64,000 nucleotides of DNA. Origin: Deltaproteobacteria bacterium. GTDB taxonomy: Bacteria > Myxococcota > XYA12-FULL-58-9. The position numbers were made by a program, and so were the translations under genes. Position 1 is the first letter of the stretch. Every line of letters begins with the position of its first letter. Below, piece after piece: positions 28,651 to 38,288 of the stretch. Below the pieces are notes generated by a model. That model searched no databases. It was not told where the DNA came from and saw only the letters and a list, made by a program, of their open reading frames with translations. Location of the stretch: NCBI GenBank assembly GCA_016218825.1, contig JACRCV010000087.1, positions 1 through 64,000 on the forward strand, read 5' to 3'.

Positions 28651-28836
28651 TCAGTCCGGCTTCTCGACCAGCGTCTCGCGGGCCAACCGGGCGCTGTTGT
28701 CGAGCAGCGCGATGACCTCGTCGGTGGACAGCTCCCAGTCGGAGAAGAACATCTTCAAATGGTCCATCCACGCGGCGCCGAAGTCGTCGCTCTCCATCAG
28801 GTCCTCGAACGGCCTGCCTTTGCGTCGATCTCTCAC
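28651..28836 (-). CDS. Small acidic protein of unknown function
   Basis: 61 residues from GTG 28836, with AAGGAG eight bases upstream, the kind of site that supports real translation. The sequence is hydrophilic and probably helical: a basic start (RDRRKGRPFEDL), then GAAWMDHLKMFFSDWELSTDE and a Leu/Ala-rich helix ending in EKPD. It has no Cys, signal peptide or membrane segment. No family is recognised. It is flanked by about 200 bases of non-coding DNA on one side and 300 on the other. Confidence 0.55.
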   Translation of the reverse strand: MRDRRKGRPFEDLMESDDFGAAWMDHLKMFFSDWELSTDEVIALLDNSARLARETLVEKPD

Positions 28837-29136
28837 GTCGATTGCTCCTTGGCGTCCGCGGGCTCCTGCCCGACGCCTGCCCGGCCGGGGTTTCGCCGGC
28901 GTCGATTTGCCGCAAACGAAGGTGTGGGTCGGCAGCCGCGCGGCTCTAGCTTCTGCTGTGAAGGCCGACTCTGCCAGGCCAGTGGCTGTTTGTCGAGCGG
29001 AACGACGGCAACAAGCTCCACAGCCAGCGCACGGTCGAGCGGCTGGGCAACTGGAGCGCCGGGGCTGATCGGCGGCCGGCGCTGCAAAGCGAAGTCGGTT
29101 CGCCAGAATCATCCGGACGATGGTACATTCAGGTAC
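28837..29136. other. 300-base gap upstream of the multihaem genes
   Basis: No complete gene is seen. A plus-strand frame at 28959-29150 reads QWLFVERNDGNKLHSQRTVE and looks protein-like for about 30 codons before running into antisense-like sequence. It may be a degenerate fragment. No clear promoter pair was found for the cytochrome gene at 29137. Confidence 0.35.
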
Positions 29137-30858
29137 ATGCGCCCACATGCATGGCTGAACCTCGCGCTGGGGACTCTCGCGGCGACGGTCTGCGGCTGCA
29201 CCAGCGCCCGCGACGAGGCCCGACCGCCCGCGTGCTACGACTACGACGCCGACATCCAACCGCTGTTGTCGCGCGAGTGCGAGGAGTGCCACGACGCCTC
29301 CCGGGCGGACGGCGGCTTCCGCGTCGACACCTACGCGCAGGTGGTGACGCCCTCCCCCGCCGGCGTCCGGCGCGCCACAGCCGGGGATCCGGAATCGCCA
29401 ATCCTTACCCGGGCGAACGGCGCCGGCGGCCACCCGACGGCCTCGGCGAGCACCCGCGCCGTCCTCGAGCGCTGGGTCGTCGCCTGCAACCTGAGCTTCA
29501 TGCCGACCGACCTCGTGCACCCGCAGGGTTTTGTCGACCCGGCCGCCCCTGCATTTCACGGCCGGGCTCTCGCCCTCCGCGGCTACGACCTCGACCTCTG
29601 CGGCCGCTGCCACGGCGACAGCGACGACACCGCCGGCGGCCCGAGCGGCAAGAGCTGTATGGCCTGTCATCCGTCGGGCGCGACCGCTTGCGACACCTGT
29701 CACGGCGACGCGACCAATCCGGCGCCGCCCAGGGCCTTGAACGACAGCGTCGCCGCGACCGACCCCGGCGTCGGCGCCCATCGTGTCCACCTCGACGGCG
29801 GCGCGATCCTGCACCGGCCCTTCGGCTGCAGCGCCTGCCACCTGGTGCCGACGAGCTGGCGCGACCTCGGTCACCTGTCGGACGCGAGCGGCAACCCCGA
29901 CCCCGACGGCCGGGCCGAGGTCAGCTTCGGCAAGCTGGCGTCGCTGAGCCTCGAAGGTTTCGAGTCGCTGCGTCACGGCGAGCCGAGCTACGACCGGACC
30001 AGCGGCACCTGTCGCAACATCTACTGTCACGGCGGCGCCCTCGCCGCCGGGATCGACCCGGTGTGGACCGCGCCGGTGACCGGCGCCCAGGGCTGCGCCA
30101 CCTGTCACCCGATGCCGCCGGGCGGCACCACCCATCCACGCCCGGTGACCACCGCCAGCTGCGCCGCCTGCCACGGCTACGTGGTCGACGACGCCCTGCA
30201 GATCCGCAACCCGGCGCTGCACCTCGACGGCAGCTTGAGCCTCGACGACACCGCTGCCACTTGCAGCGCGTGTCACGGCGGCGCCGCGAACGCCGCGCCG
30301 CCGCGAGGCGTCGCCGGCGAGACCGAGATCTCGAGCCCGGCGGTCGGCGCGCACCAGGCACACGTCGCGGCGAGCCGGTTCTCGAGTCCGATCGACTGCG
30401 GCGCCTGTCATCTGAGACCGCAGGGCGGCACCTTCCTCGAGGCGGTGGCCGCGCCCGGCCACATCGACGGGGCGTTGCCCGCCGAGGTCTTCCCCGCGGC
30501 TGTCGGATTCACCGGCCTCGCGGCGGCCGACCACGCCGCGCCGGTATACGACCGCACGGTCCCGAGCGACCCCACCTGCACCGGGATCTACTGTCACGCC
30601 GGCGGCGACCGCCTCGCGGGCGATCTGAGCGCCGCGGTCCACCGCACCCTGCGATGGACGGACGTCGGCAATCAGACGATCGACTGCGGGAGCTGCCACG
30701 GCCTGCCGCCGACGGTGGGCGTGGGACACCTGCCGACGACCCCGCTTGCGGACTGCGTCCTCTGTCATTCGCTCGCGGTCGACGACAGCGGTGCCCTGGT
30801 CTTCGACGCCAACGGCCGGACCCGCCACCTGGATGGCGTCGTCGACTTTAACCAGTGA
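29137..30858 (+). CDS. Multihaem c-type cytochrome lipoprotein (13 haem motifs)
   Basis: 573 residues from ATG 29137. A lipoprotein signal ends in VCG-C (residues about 18-21). Eleven CxxCH and two CxxxxCH haem-attachment motifs are visible (CEECH, CGRCH, CMACH, CDTCH, CSACH twice, CATCH, CAACH, CGACH, CGSCH, CVLCH; CRNIYCH and CTGIYCH). The mixed CxxxxCH...CxxCH layout is that of a domain first described in Geobacter. Repeated GVGAH-x-xH stretches provide possible distal His ligands. The first about 100 residues (YDADIQPLLSRECEECH) resemble a separate cytochrome-c-like head. The protein should sit on the outer membrane or outer surface and carry electrons, perhaps to extracellular acceptors. 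It is 16 bases upstream of a second multihaem gene. Confidence 0.88.
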   Translation: MRPHAWLNLALGTLAATVCGCTSARDEARPPACYDYDADIQPLLSRECEECHDASRADGGFRVDTYAQVVTPSPAGVRRATAGDPESPILTRANGAGGHPTASASTRAVLERWVVACNLSFMPTDLVHPQGFVDPAAPAFHGRALALRGYDLDLCGRCHGDSDDTAGGPSGKSCMACHPSGATACDTCHGDATNPAPPRALNDSVAATDPGVGAHRVHLDGGAILHRPFGCSACHLVPTSWRDLGHLSDASGNPDPDGRAEVSFGKLASLSLEGFESLRHGEPSYDRTSGTCRNIYCHGGALAAGIDPVWTAPVTGAQGCATCHPMPPGGTTHPRPVTTASCAACHGYVVDDALQIRNPALHLDGSLSLDDTAATCSACHGGAANAAPPRGVAGETEISSPAVGAHQAHVAASRFSSPIDCGACHLRPQGGTFLEAVAAPGHIDGALPAEVFPAAVGFTGLAAADHAAPVYDRTVPSDPTCTGIYCHAGGDRLAGDLSAAVHRTLRWTDVGNQTIDCGSCHGLPPTVGVGHLPTTPLADCVLCHSLAVDDSGALVFDANGRTRHLDGVVDFNQ

Positions 30859-30874
30859 GACGTGGGAGAGCGCG

Positions 30875-33052
30875 ATGCTGACACTCCGTTGCCCCATACG
30901 ACGATTGGTGCTGGTGGCGATGTCGATCGCCGCGTGCGGCAAGACCGGGGACGGGGGCGGTCGGCCTCCCGCGGGCGGGGGCGACGCCGACCTGCAAACC
31001 GGCGGCGACCAGGCGCAAGGAGATCCGCGCGGCAGCGACGACGCGCCCGGCGATCTCGGCCCCGGCGACTCGCGCCCGGGGACGGACGTCGACACCGGCG
31101 GCGACGGCGGCATCCCCGGTTTGAGCTGCGTCAGCTGTCACGGCAACGCGCTGAACGCCGCGCCGCCGCTCGGCCTCGGCGGCAAAGAAGAGACCACGGC
31201 GACCGGCGTCGGCGCCCACCAGAGCCACCTCCGGCCGTCGGACTGGCACCAAGACATCGCCTGTGAAGAATGCCACCTCGTGCCCCAAGCCCTGGGCGAC
31301 GTCGGCCACATCGACACGCCGCGCCCCGCCGAAGTGATCTGGGGCGGGCTCGCCGAGGCCGACAACGCCCAATCGGCGTGGGACCGAATTTCGTGCGACA
31401 CGTACTGCCACGGCCAGACCCTCGCCGGCGGCACCCACACCGAGCCCGAGTGGACCAAGGTCGGCTTGCACGAGGCCGACTGCGGCAATTGCCACGGGCT
31501 GCCGCCGCCCTTCCCACACCCGGCCGAAAGCGGCTGTTTCGGCTGCCACGGCGAGGTCATCGCCGCCGGCAACCAGACGTTCGCCGCCCCCGAGCTGCAC
31601 GTCGACGGCACGCTCCAGGTGGTCCGGATCCACACGGCCGACTGGGGCAACCCACAAGCTCACGGGCCGGGCTTCCTCGCCGATCCCTCGCGCTGCGGCG
31701 CGTGTCACGGCGCGGCCCTCGACGGCGGCGCGGTCGGCATCTCCTGCGAGGGGTGCCACGGCGGCTGGCAGAGCGACTGCGCCTTCTGCCACGGCGGCAG
31801 CCAAGACCCGGCGCCCCCGGAGGACGTGGCCGGCTCCGACCTCATCACCGCGCGCGGCGTCGGCGCGCACCAGAGCCACCTGAAGACGACGTCCGCCGAG
31901 CACCGCCTGGTGGTGTGCGACGACTGTCACCTCGTCCCAGCGACGCTCCTCGCCGTCGGTCACATCGACACACCGCTGCCGGCCGAGCTCACGTGGAGCA
32001 GCGTCGCCGCGACCGGCGGCGCCGCCGCGACCTTCGACGGCGAGAGCTGCACCGGCGGCTACTGTCACGGCGCGTCTCTGGTCGCGGGCGGCAGCAACAC
32101 CGCCCCCGCGTGGGGGGTCACGAGCCCACCGCAGGCGAGCTGCGGCACCTGCCACGCTCTCCCCCCGAACGACCCGCACCCGCAGCTCACCGACTGCAAC
32201 CAATGCCACGCCGAGGTCATCGCCGCCGGCAACGCCACGTTCACCGCGCCGGCCAAGCACGTCGACGGCGTCGTGCAGTCGACGCCGTTCCACGTCACCG
32301 GCTGGGCAGCGCCCACCGCGCACGGCACGACCTTCAACGGCGGTCGGCCGTCGGCGTGTACGCCGTGCCACGGCGCGACGCTCACCGGCCGCGGCACGTC
32401 CATCAGTTCCTGTGACAGCTGCCACGCGGGCTGGAAGACCAACTGCGTCTTCTGTCACGGCGGCGTCGACAACCAGACCGGCGCGCCCCCCGAAGGCGTC
32501 GACGGCGAGACCACGACCACGACGCTGCAGGTGGGCGCGCACAGCCGGCACGTGGTGGACACCCTGATCCACAGCGGCCGCGACTGCAGCCTCTGCCACG
32601 TGACGCCCACCGACGTCTTCTCCCCGACTCACCTGGACGACGCCGGCACCGCGACCGTGACGCCTTCGGGCTTGGCCTCGGGGACCGCGTACGCCGCCGG
32701 CACCGGGGTGTGCAGCAACAACTACTGTCACGGCGACGGCCAGACCGGGAGAAGCGGCAGCGCCGACTGGAACGCCCCCGGCCAGCTCGACTGCGGCTCC
32801 TGCCACGACGACGGCACCAACCCGCTGAACATGTCGGGCGAGCACGACCGGCACGTCGCCGACAAGAACTACGAGTGCTACGAGTGTCACGCGGCGGTCG
32901 TCGACATCAACCGCAACATCATCGACGTCGGCCTGCACGTAAACGGCGCCCGCAACATCCAGCTGCGCACCGGCGGCACCTGGAACGCCGCCGGCAACAG
33001 CGGGCGCGGCGCCTGTGATCCGGCCTGCCACAACTCGAAGTCCTGGTACTGA
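30875..33052 (+). CDS. Multihaem c-type cytochrome lipoprotein (about 20 haem motifs)
   Basis: 725 residues; GGGAGAG lies before ATG 30875. A lipobox-like MSIAAC is followed by about 60 residues of Gly/Asp-rich linker. Sixteen CxxCH motifs, two CxxxxCH (CTGGYCH, CSNNYCH) and two unusual CxxxCH (CDTYCH, CDPACH) are counted. Three copies of a module of about 200 residues are visible (CxxCHG...APP, GVGAHQSHL, CxxCHLVP, GHIDTPxPAE, YCHG, PHP, EVIAAGN, HVDG). The spacing of CDTYCH looks like loss of one residue from a CxxxxCH site. It probably works with the preceding 13-haem protein as a surface electron conduit. No porin or inner-membrane quinol oxidase is encoded nearby. Haem maturation genes are not in the window. 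Confidence 0.88.
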   Translation: MLTLRCPIRRLVLVAMSIAACGKTGDGGGRPPAGGGDADLQTGGDQAQGDPRGSDDAPGDLGPGDSRPGTDVDTGGDGGIPGLSCVSCHGNALNAAPPLGLGGKEETTATGVGAHQSHLRPSDWHQDIACEECHLVPQALGDVGHIDTPRPAEVIWGGLAEADNAQSAWDRISCDTYCHGQTLAGGTHTEPEWTKVGLHEADCGNCHGLPPPFPHPAESGCFGCHGEVIAAGNQTFAAPELHVDGTLQVVRIHTADWGNPQAHGPGFLADPSRCGACHGAALDGGAVGISCEGCHGGWQSDCAFCHGGSQDPAPPEDVAGSDLITARGVGAHQSHLKTTSAEHRLVVCDDCHLVPATLLAVGHIDTPLPAELTWSSVAATGGAAATFDGESCTGGYCHGASLVAGGSNTAPAWGVTSPPQASCGTCHALPPNDPHPQLTDCNQCHAEVIAAGNATFTAPAKHVDGVVQSTPFHVTGWAAPTAHGTTFNGGRPSACTPCHGATLTGRGTSISSCDSCHAGWKTNCVFCHGGVDNQTGAPPEGVDGETTTTTLQVGAHSRHVVDTLIHSGRDCSLCHVTPTDVFSPTHLDDAGTATVTPSGLASGTAYAAGTGVCSNNYCHGDGQTGRSGSADWNAPGQLDCGSCHDDGTNPLNMSGEHDRHVADKNYECYECHAAVVDINRNIIDVGLHVNGARNIQLRTGGTWNAAGNSGRGACDPACHNSKSWY

Positions 33053-33068
33053 AGGTCACCAACGTCCC

Positions 33069-33097
33069 TTGTCAACAGTGTCCGGTGAGCGTACACC
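33069..33097 (+). promoter_or_regulatory. Promoter of the sigma-factor gene
   Basis: TTGTCA (33069-33074), a 17-base spacer and TACACC (33092-33097) give a sigma-70-type promoter with transcription start near 33104. This lies after ATG 33101, so translation most likely begins at ATG 33137. Confidence 0.5.
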
Positions 33098-33136
33098 CCG
33101 ATGGTGCTCGCCGTCGGGCGCATCTATGGCCACCAA

Positions 33137-34537
<1,401 letters not shown>

Positions 34538-34544
34538 CCCCTTC

Positions 34545-34588
34545 TTTTGATTCCCGCGCCGCGGCTGCCGCGGCGCTCCCCACCCCCA
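34545..34588 (+). repeat. Repeat copy and hairpin after the sigma-factor gene
   Basis: TTTTGATTCCCGCGCCGC begins at 34545, eight bases after the stop. It contains a perfect 9-base stem with a CTG loop (34556-34576) and ends CTCCCCACCCCCA. The same string, with the hairpin slightly changed, lies in inverse orientation at 57439-57481. A likely terminator or extragenic repeat. Confidence 0.6.
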
Positions 34589-34617
34589 CCCTTGAATCTT
34601 CTCGAGCCGCGCCGGAT

Positions 34618-34638
34618 CCCGCCCCCGGGTGGGGCGGG
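34618..34638. terminator. Second GC hairpin in the sigma/His-Cys gene interval
   Basis: CCCGCCCC and GGGGCGGG form a perfect 8-base stem with a 5-base loop. It lies between two convergent genes (sigma factor on plus, 34792-35604 on minus) and could slow polymerase from either side. There is no T run. Confidence 0.35.
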
Positions 34639-34791
34639 CAAGACGAGCGTGGCCGCGAAATCGGTCACCAGCCTTTTCGCTTTCACTCGACCCTACTGTC
34701 GCGCCCGCCGGTACCGCAGCGCGGAGGCGAAGCCGCGAGCGCGAGGAACGCAAGAAAGGGCGCGGAACGATCAGCTCACGGCGAGACCGCT

Positions 34792-35604
34792 CTAGCGCTC
34801 GGCCGGCGCCGGATCGTCCGCGAACCCGAACGACCCCCAGGCGCCCTCGGGGGTGAACATGTTGCCCTTGTCGAGCGCGTCGAGCAGCTCCTGCGCCGAG
34901 CCCTGCCGCTGCAGGGTCTCGATGAAGCGGTCGATCATGTCGGGGTAGTCGGAGAGCGACAGCTGGCGGTTGGCGGCGAAGATCTTCAGGCGCTCGGGGC
35001 CCTTGCGGGTGCGGAGCTCGTCGCAGAACTGCTCGCTGACGCAGCTCATCAACACCAGGAGCTGATCCTGGTCGCCGAACTTCACCCGCTCGAGATCGCG
35101 CTTCGCCGGGTTCGCGAGGTAGAGAAACCCCGGGTCACCCGCCGACAACCGGATGCCCTCGTGCATGCGCGAGTGACCGGCGAAGATCACGACCTCGTCC
35201 TGACGCATGCTCTGCAGGAGCTCGGCGCCGGCGTCGGGGTTCTCGTGGCCGCTCGCGATCCGGAGGCTGAGCCGCACGCTGCGGCCGTCGATGACGACGT
35301 CCTTCTGCAGCCGCACGTGGCGCGGATCTTCTTCGGCCACCCGCCAGCCGCTGCTCCGGAACACGTCGGCGAGCGCCCGAAAGCCGCCGTGCATCGCCGC
35401 GCGGTCGGGGGTGTCGAAGCCGAACATCACGCCGATGTCCAAGCGACCGTCCTCGAAGAGCTTGCGATAGGAGGGGTGCCGCGCCCCGAGGTCTTTGACC
35501 CGCCGCGCGTCCGGCACCTCGTCGGTGCCGTAGCGCACCGCCGGCCGGGTCCGCACCGCACCGCCGTTGACACCCGCAACCTGACCTACCGGTCGTGATG
35601 GCAT
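34792..35604 (-). CDS. Unknown protein with possible caspase-like His/Cys dyad
   Basis: About 270 residues from ATG 35604; a TTG two codons upstream is an alternative. No signal peptide or membrane helix is seen. A beta-strand then His (VVIFAGHSRMHEGI, His144) is followed about 44 residues later by a strand and Cys (LLVLMSCVSEQF, Cys188). Further on come a Ser/Asn-rich loop and a helix (IFAANRQLSLSDYPDMIDRFIETL). This strand-His...strand-Cys order is the core of clan CD peptidases (caspase-, gingipain- and CHAT-like). It is only a pattern match, and the protein could be a non-peptidase. It is the last gene of a minus-strand run that includes a radical SAM enzyme and a Cys-rich lipoprotein. 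Confidence 0.5.
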   Translation of the reverse strand: MPSRPVGQVAGVNGGAVRTRPAVRYGTDEVPDARRVKDLGARHPSYRKLFEDGRLDIGVMFGFDTPDRAAMHGGFRALADVFRSSGWRVAEEDPRHVRLQKDVVIDGRSVRLSLRIASGHENPDAGAELLQSMRQDEVVIFAGHSRMHEGIRLSAGDPGFLYLANPAKRDLERVKFGDQDQLLVLMSCVSEQFCDELRTRKGPERLKIFAANRQLSLSDYPDMIDRFIETLQRQGSAQELLDALDKGNMFTPEGAWGSFGFADDPAPAER

Positions 35605-35667
35605 CCGCAAGACCTCGCAGATCTTATCGGCGCGCCGCCGTCGAGGGTTGCGGCCGTCAGCAGCCGA

Positions 35668-36021
35668 CTAGCGTCGGGTGCCGTTGGCGGTGACGCAGGG
35701 CCCGACCGCGAGTGACGGTCGGTTCTCGGCCCGGTCCTGGCGCCAGTCGAGACACTCCTCGGCGCTCGGCAGGCAGAGCCGCTTACCGGTGGCCTTCTGC
35801 AGCAGGTCACCTACGACCCGGAAGCAATAGGCCTCCTCCTGGGCGAAGCAGGCCAACCGCTCCCACGACCCCAACCGGGTCGCGCACTCCTTCTTCGAGG
35901 CAAAGCACTCGCGGTTGTCCTCGCGGCACCAGAAGCTCGCCGCGCTGCGTCTACAGCCCGACGGCCCGCCGCCGATCCCCACGAGAAGGCCTACGAGCAG
36001 CATCCAACTCATGCTCTTCAT
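35668..36021 (-). CDS. Small Cys-rich lipoprotein
   Basis: 117 residues from ATG 36021, with GGGAGGAGG about eight bases upstream. A hydrophobic leader (residues 5-17) ends at PSG-C, a slightly unusual lipobox. The mature part has about nine cysteines in a spaced pattern (FWCREDNRECFASKKEC, LACF, AYCF, LCLPSAEEC, GPC), which suggests a disulfide-rich fold in the periplasm or on the surface. Proteins with this repeat pattern occur in myxobacteria; their function is unknown. It lies 116 bases after the radical SAM gene, with which it may be co-transcribed, and could be a substrate or partner. Confidence 0.6.
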   Translation of the reverse strand: MKSMSWMLLVGLLVGIGGGPSGCRRSAASFWCREDNRECFASKKECATRLGSWERLACFAQEEAYCFRVVGDLLQKATGKRLCLPSAEECLDWRQDRAENRPSLAVGPCVTANGTRR

Positions 36022-36137
36022 GGCCCGCCTCCTCCCGACGACCCCATGATGCGCCCCGCGACCCGAGTTGGGAAGCGCGCCCTGTGGTCCGCGCTCGAGC
36101 ACCGCCTCGACGCCGGCGTGGCTCGCCGGCCGCTGCG

Positions 36138-37175
36138 TCAGCCCGCGCCGCCCTCGGCCGCGCCCGCCAGGTTGTACAGACAGCTCGAAAAGCCGGCGCA
36201 GGGGTTGTCGCGGCCGTGCGCGATGCGGAAGTCCGACATCGCGGTGAGTCGGCAACCCCCCTGACAGTCGGCGAAGCGATCACAGCTCCGGCACGGCTCC
36301 TCGAGCCGCTGCCGGTTGGCGAGGAAGGCCGCGAAGCTGGCGTTGTCGTGGCCGTCGACGCGGCCCACCGCCATGCTGTCGATCCCCGCCATGCACGGGC
36401 ACGGGAACACCTGCATGTCGTTGAGGCGGATCGCGAAGTGGTTGACGCCGGCGTTGCAGTAGGTGCCGGGCACCGGCGGCGCGAAGAAGCGGCACCGCGG
36501 CGATTCGTCGTTGACGAAGTCGGGGCCCCAGATGGCGTCGAGCTCGAGGCGAAAGGGCAGCGCCGCCCGACTCGCGGTCAGCAGTCGGTGCACGGCGCGC
36601 TTGTCGTCGGCGGTCAACACCGCGCTCGGCCCGAGCACCGCGGTGGCGTTGCCGGAGTAGCCGAGGGGGATGAGCTCGAGGAAGTCGAGGTCGAAGGTCT
36701 TGCACCGCTCGATCATCGCCGGCAGATCGGCGACGTTGTGACGGCTGACGACGCAGTTGACGCCGAGGCCCAGGCGGAAGCGTTTGCGGAAATTGCCGAG
36801 GAAGCGGACGATGGCCTCGAAGTCGTCCTTGCCGCTCGCCTTGCGGTGCACGGCAGAGCTCGAGCCGTGCAACGAGATCGCGATCGCGGTGCGCAGACCG
36901 TTCAGGTACGCGAGGTCCTGGGGCTCGGGGTCGAAGTCGGCGGTGACGTTCAGCCAGCCGGGGTTGTTGGCCTCGAACTGCCGGGTCAGACGGTAGATGA
37001 GGATCGACTCCTTGCGGACGTAGAAGTCGTAGAGGTGGACCCGAAAGCCGCGGCGCATCAGGGTCTCCACCACCCGTCGCACCTCGACGTAGTCGACCGC
37101 CTGCATCGCGCCGTAGGCGCAGATCCGACAGTTCTTGTCGCAGTTCTTGTGGACCAGGGTAACGGTCGTCTTCAT
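36138..37175 (-). CDS. Radical SAM enzyme with SPASM-type C-terminus
   Basis: 345 residues from ATG 37175. The radical SAM site is near the N-terminus: CDKNCRIC (CxxxCxxC, residues 12-19) for the [4Fe-4S] cluster that cleaves SAM. Middle motifs AISLHGSS and LELIPLGY fit the partial TIM barrel. The C-terminal 110 residues have SPASM-type cysteines (YCNAGVNHFAI, FPCPC, CRSCDRFADCQGGC as CxxCxxxxxCxxxC, and CAGFSSC) for auxiliary clusters. SPASM enzymes modify peptides or proteins (Cys, Tyr, Asp and other side chains) or form cofactors. The start is only 13 bases after a membrane sensor gene and precedes a Cys-rich lipoprotein, a possible target. No classical precursor peptide was found. Confidence 0.85.
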   Translation of the reverse strand: MKTTVTLVHKNCDKNCRICAYGAMQAVDYVEVRRVVETLMRRGFRVHLYDFYVRKESILIYRLTRQFEANNPGWLNVTADFDPEPQDLAYLNGLRTAIAISLHGSSSAVHRKASGKDDFEAIVRFLGNFRKRFRLGLGVNCVVSRHNVADLPAMIERCKTFDLDFLELIPLGYSGNATAVLGPSAVLTADDKRAVHRLLTASRAALPFRLELDAIWGPDFVNDESPRCRFFAPPVPGTYCNAGVNHFAIRLNDMQVFPCPCMAGIDSMAVGRVDGHDNASFAAFLANRQRLEEPCRSCDRFADCQGGCRLTAMSDFRIAHGRDNPCAGFSSCLYNLAGAAEGGAG

Positions 37176-37188
37176 CGCGAGCCGGTGC

Positions 37189-38283
37189 TCAGGTCGCGCC
37201 CTGCCACATTCGCTGCCACCACGGGCCGCGATCGGCCTCGAGCATCACGATGACCCGGGTCGGCGCGCCGCGGCCGTCGCGCACCATCGCACAGCGCGCC
37301 ACGTGCGGGACCTTGAGCGACCCTCTCAGATCGAGGGGATGGTCGTCGTGGCCGACACCGGTCGTCAACACCTGATCGACCACCTGTTTCAGCGCTTCGC
37401 CACCCGGGACCTTGGTCACCTCGGCGCCGACCAGCTCCTCCACCGCGGCCCCGAACGCCTCCGCCGCCATCGGGTTGGCGTAGTCGACCTTGCCGTCGAC
37501 GCCGATGATCACCACCGGCGCCTCGACGAACGCCAGCACCCGCTCGACGAGGTTGCGCATCTCGATGATGCGCTGCACCTTCAAGTGATCGCGGCGATCG
37601 AAACGCCGCACCGCGTGCTCCAAAGCCTCGGCGAGCCGCGCCATCTCGCCATGTTGACCCTGCGGGACGCGGGCGTCCAGATCACCGTCCGCCACCCGCT
37701 GCAGCACGTTGACGATCAGCGCCGCCGGCCGCACCACGGTGCGCCGCACCCACAACAGCAAGATCAACGCCAAGCCGGCCCAGACGGCGAGGAACATCGT
37801 CACGTCGCGAATCGCCAGGTCTTCGACGCGGTGGGCCCGCGAGCTCGGGACCCGCGCCATGCGCAGCGCCGCCTCCAACGCCCGGCCCGACAGCGCCTTG
37901 ACCTCTGCGCAGTGCGACTGCGCCCACGGCGAGAACACCTCCGGCGTCCCGGCGAGCGTCTCGCCGACCTGGACCCGCATCGCCTCGAGGTGATTGGCGA
38001 GGGCCTCGTCGCCGAGCTCGCCGGCGCCGCGCGCCGTGAGGGTCTCGAGCGCGCCGCGCCATCGCTGCAGATCATCCTGCGCGAGATCGGCGCCGCTGCC
38101 GCCGCCACAGGTGATGCCTTGAGAGAGGTAGCGGCTGGCCTCGGCGAGCTCCGCCCAGCGCGGCACCTGACTCAGCATCTGGTAGAGCCGAACGTAGACC
38201 AGCGCCGCCAACAACGGCACGGCGACAAACGACGCCAACAGCGCGAGGCTGACCGTGCGTCTGATCGACCAAGGCGTCCGCAT
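37189..38283 (-). CDS. Membrane HAMP-PAS sensor without a kinase domain
   Basis: 364 residues from ATG 38283. TM1 about 10-33 (SLALLASFVAVPLLAALVYV), a periplasmic helical domain about 34-158 with two Cys (ITCGGG, SHCAEV), TM2 about 160-180, HAMP about 180-235 (RPAALIVNVLQRVADGDLDARV) and a PAS domain about 247-350 (VVIIGVDGKVDYANPMAAEAFG). It ends without HisKA, GGDEF or methyl-accepting parts. Such a protein must signal by contact. It begins five bases after the trkA stop and ends 13 bases before the radical SAM gene, so it is probably translated with both. What it senses is unknown. Confidence 0.82.
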   Translation of the reverse strand: MRTPWSIRRTVSLALLASFVAVPLLAALVYVRLYQMLSQVPRWAELAEASRYLSQGITCGGGSGADLAQDDLQRWRGALETLTARGAGELGDEALANHLEAMRVQVGETLAGTPEVFSPWAQSHCAEVKALSGRALEAALRMARVPSSRAHRVEDLAIRDVTMFLAVWAGLALILLLWVRRTVVRPAALIVNVLQRVADGDLDARVPQGQHGEMARLAEALEHAVRRFDRRDHLKVQRIIEMRNLVERVLAFVEAPVVIIGVDGKVDYANPMAAEAFGAAVEELVGAEVTKVPGGEALKQVVDQVLTTGVGHDDHPLDLRGSLKVPHVARCAMVRDGRGAPTRVIVMLEADRGPWWQRMWQGAT

Positions 38284-38288
38284 GCGTG

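Noticed and set aside
29151-30851. 566-codon frame overlapping the first cytochrome gene
   Set aside because: Arg/Pro-dominated out-of-frame translation of the cytochrome, whose haem motifs lie in the other frame.
30848-33031. 727-codon minus-strand frame antisense to the second cytochrome
   Set aside because: Val/Ala/Gly/Arg shadow with no motif; the plus-strand haem motifs show the real coding strand.
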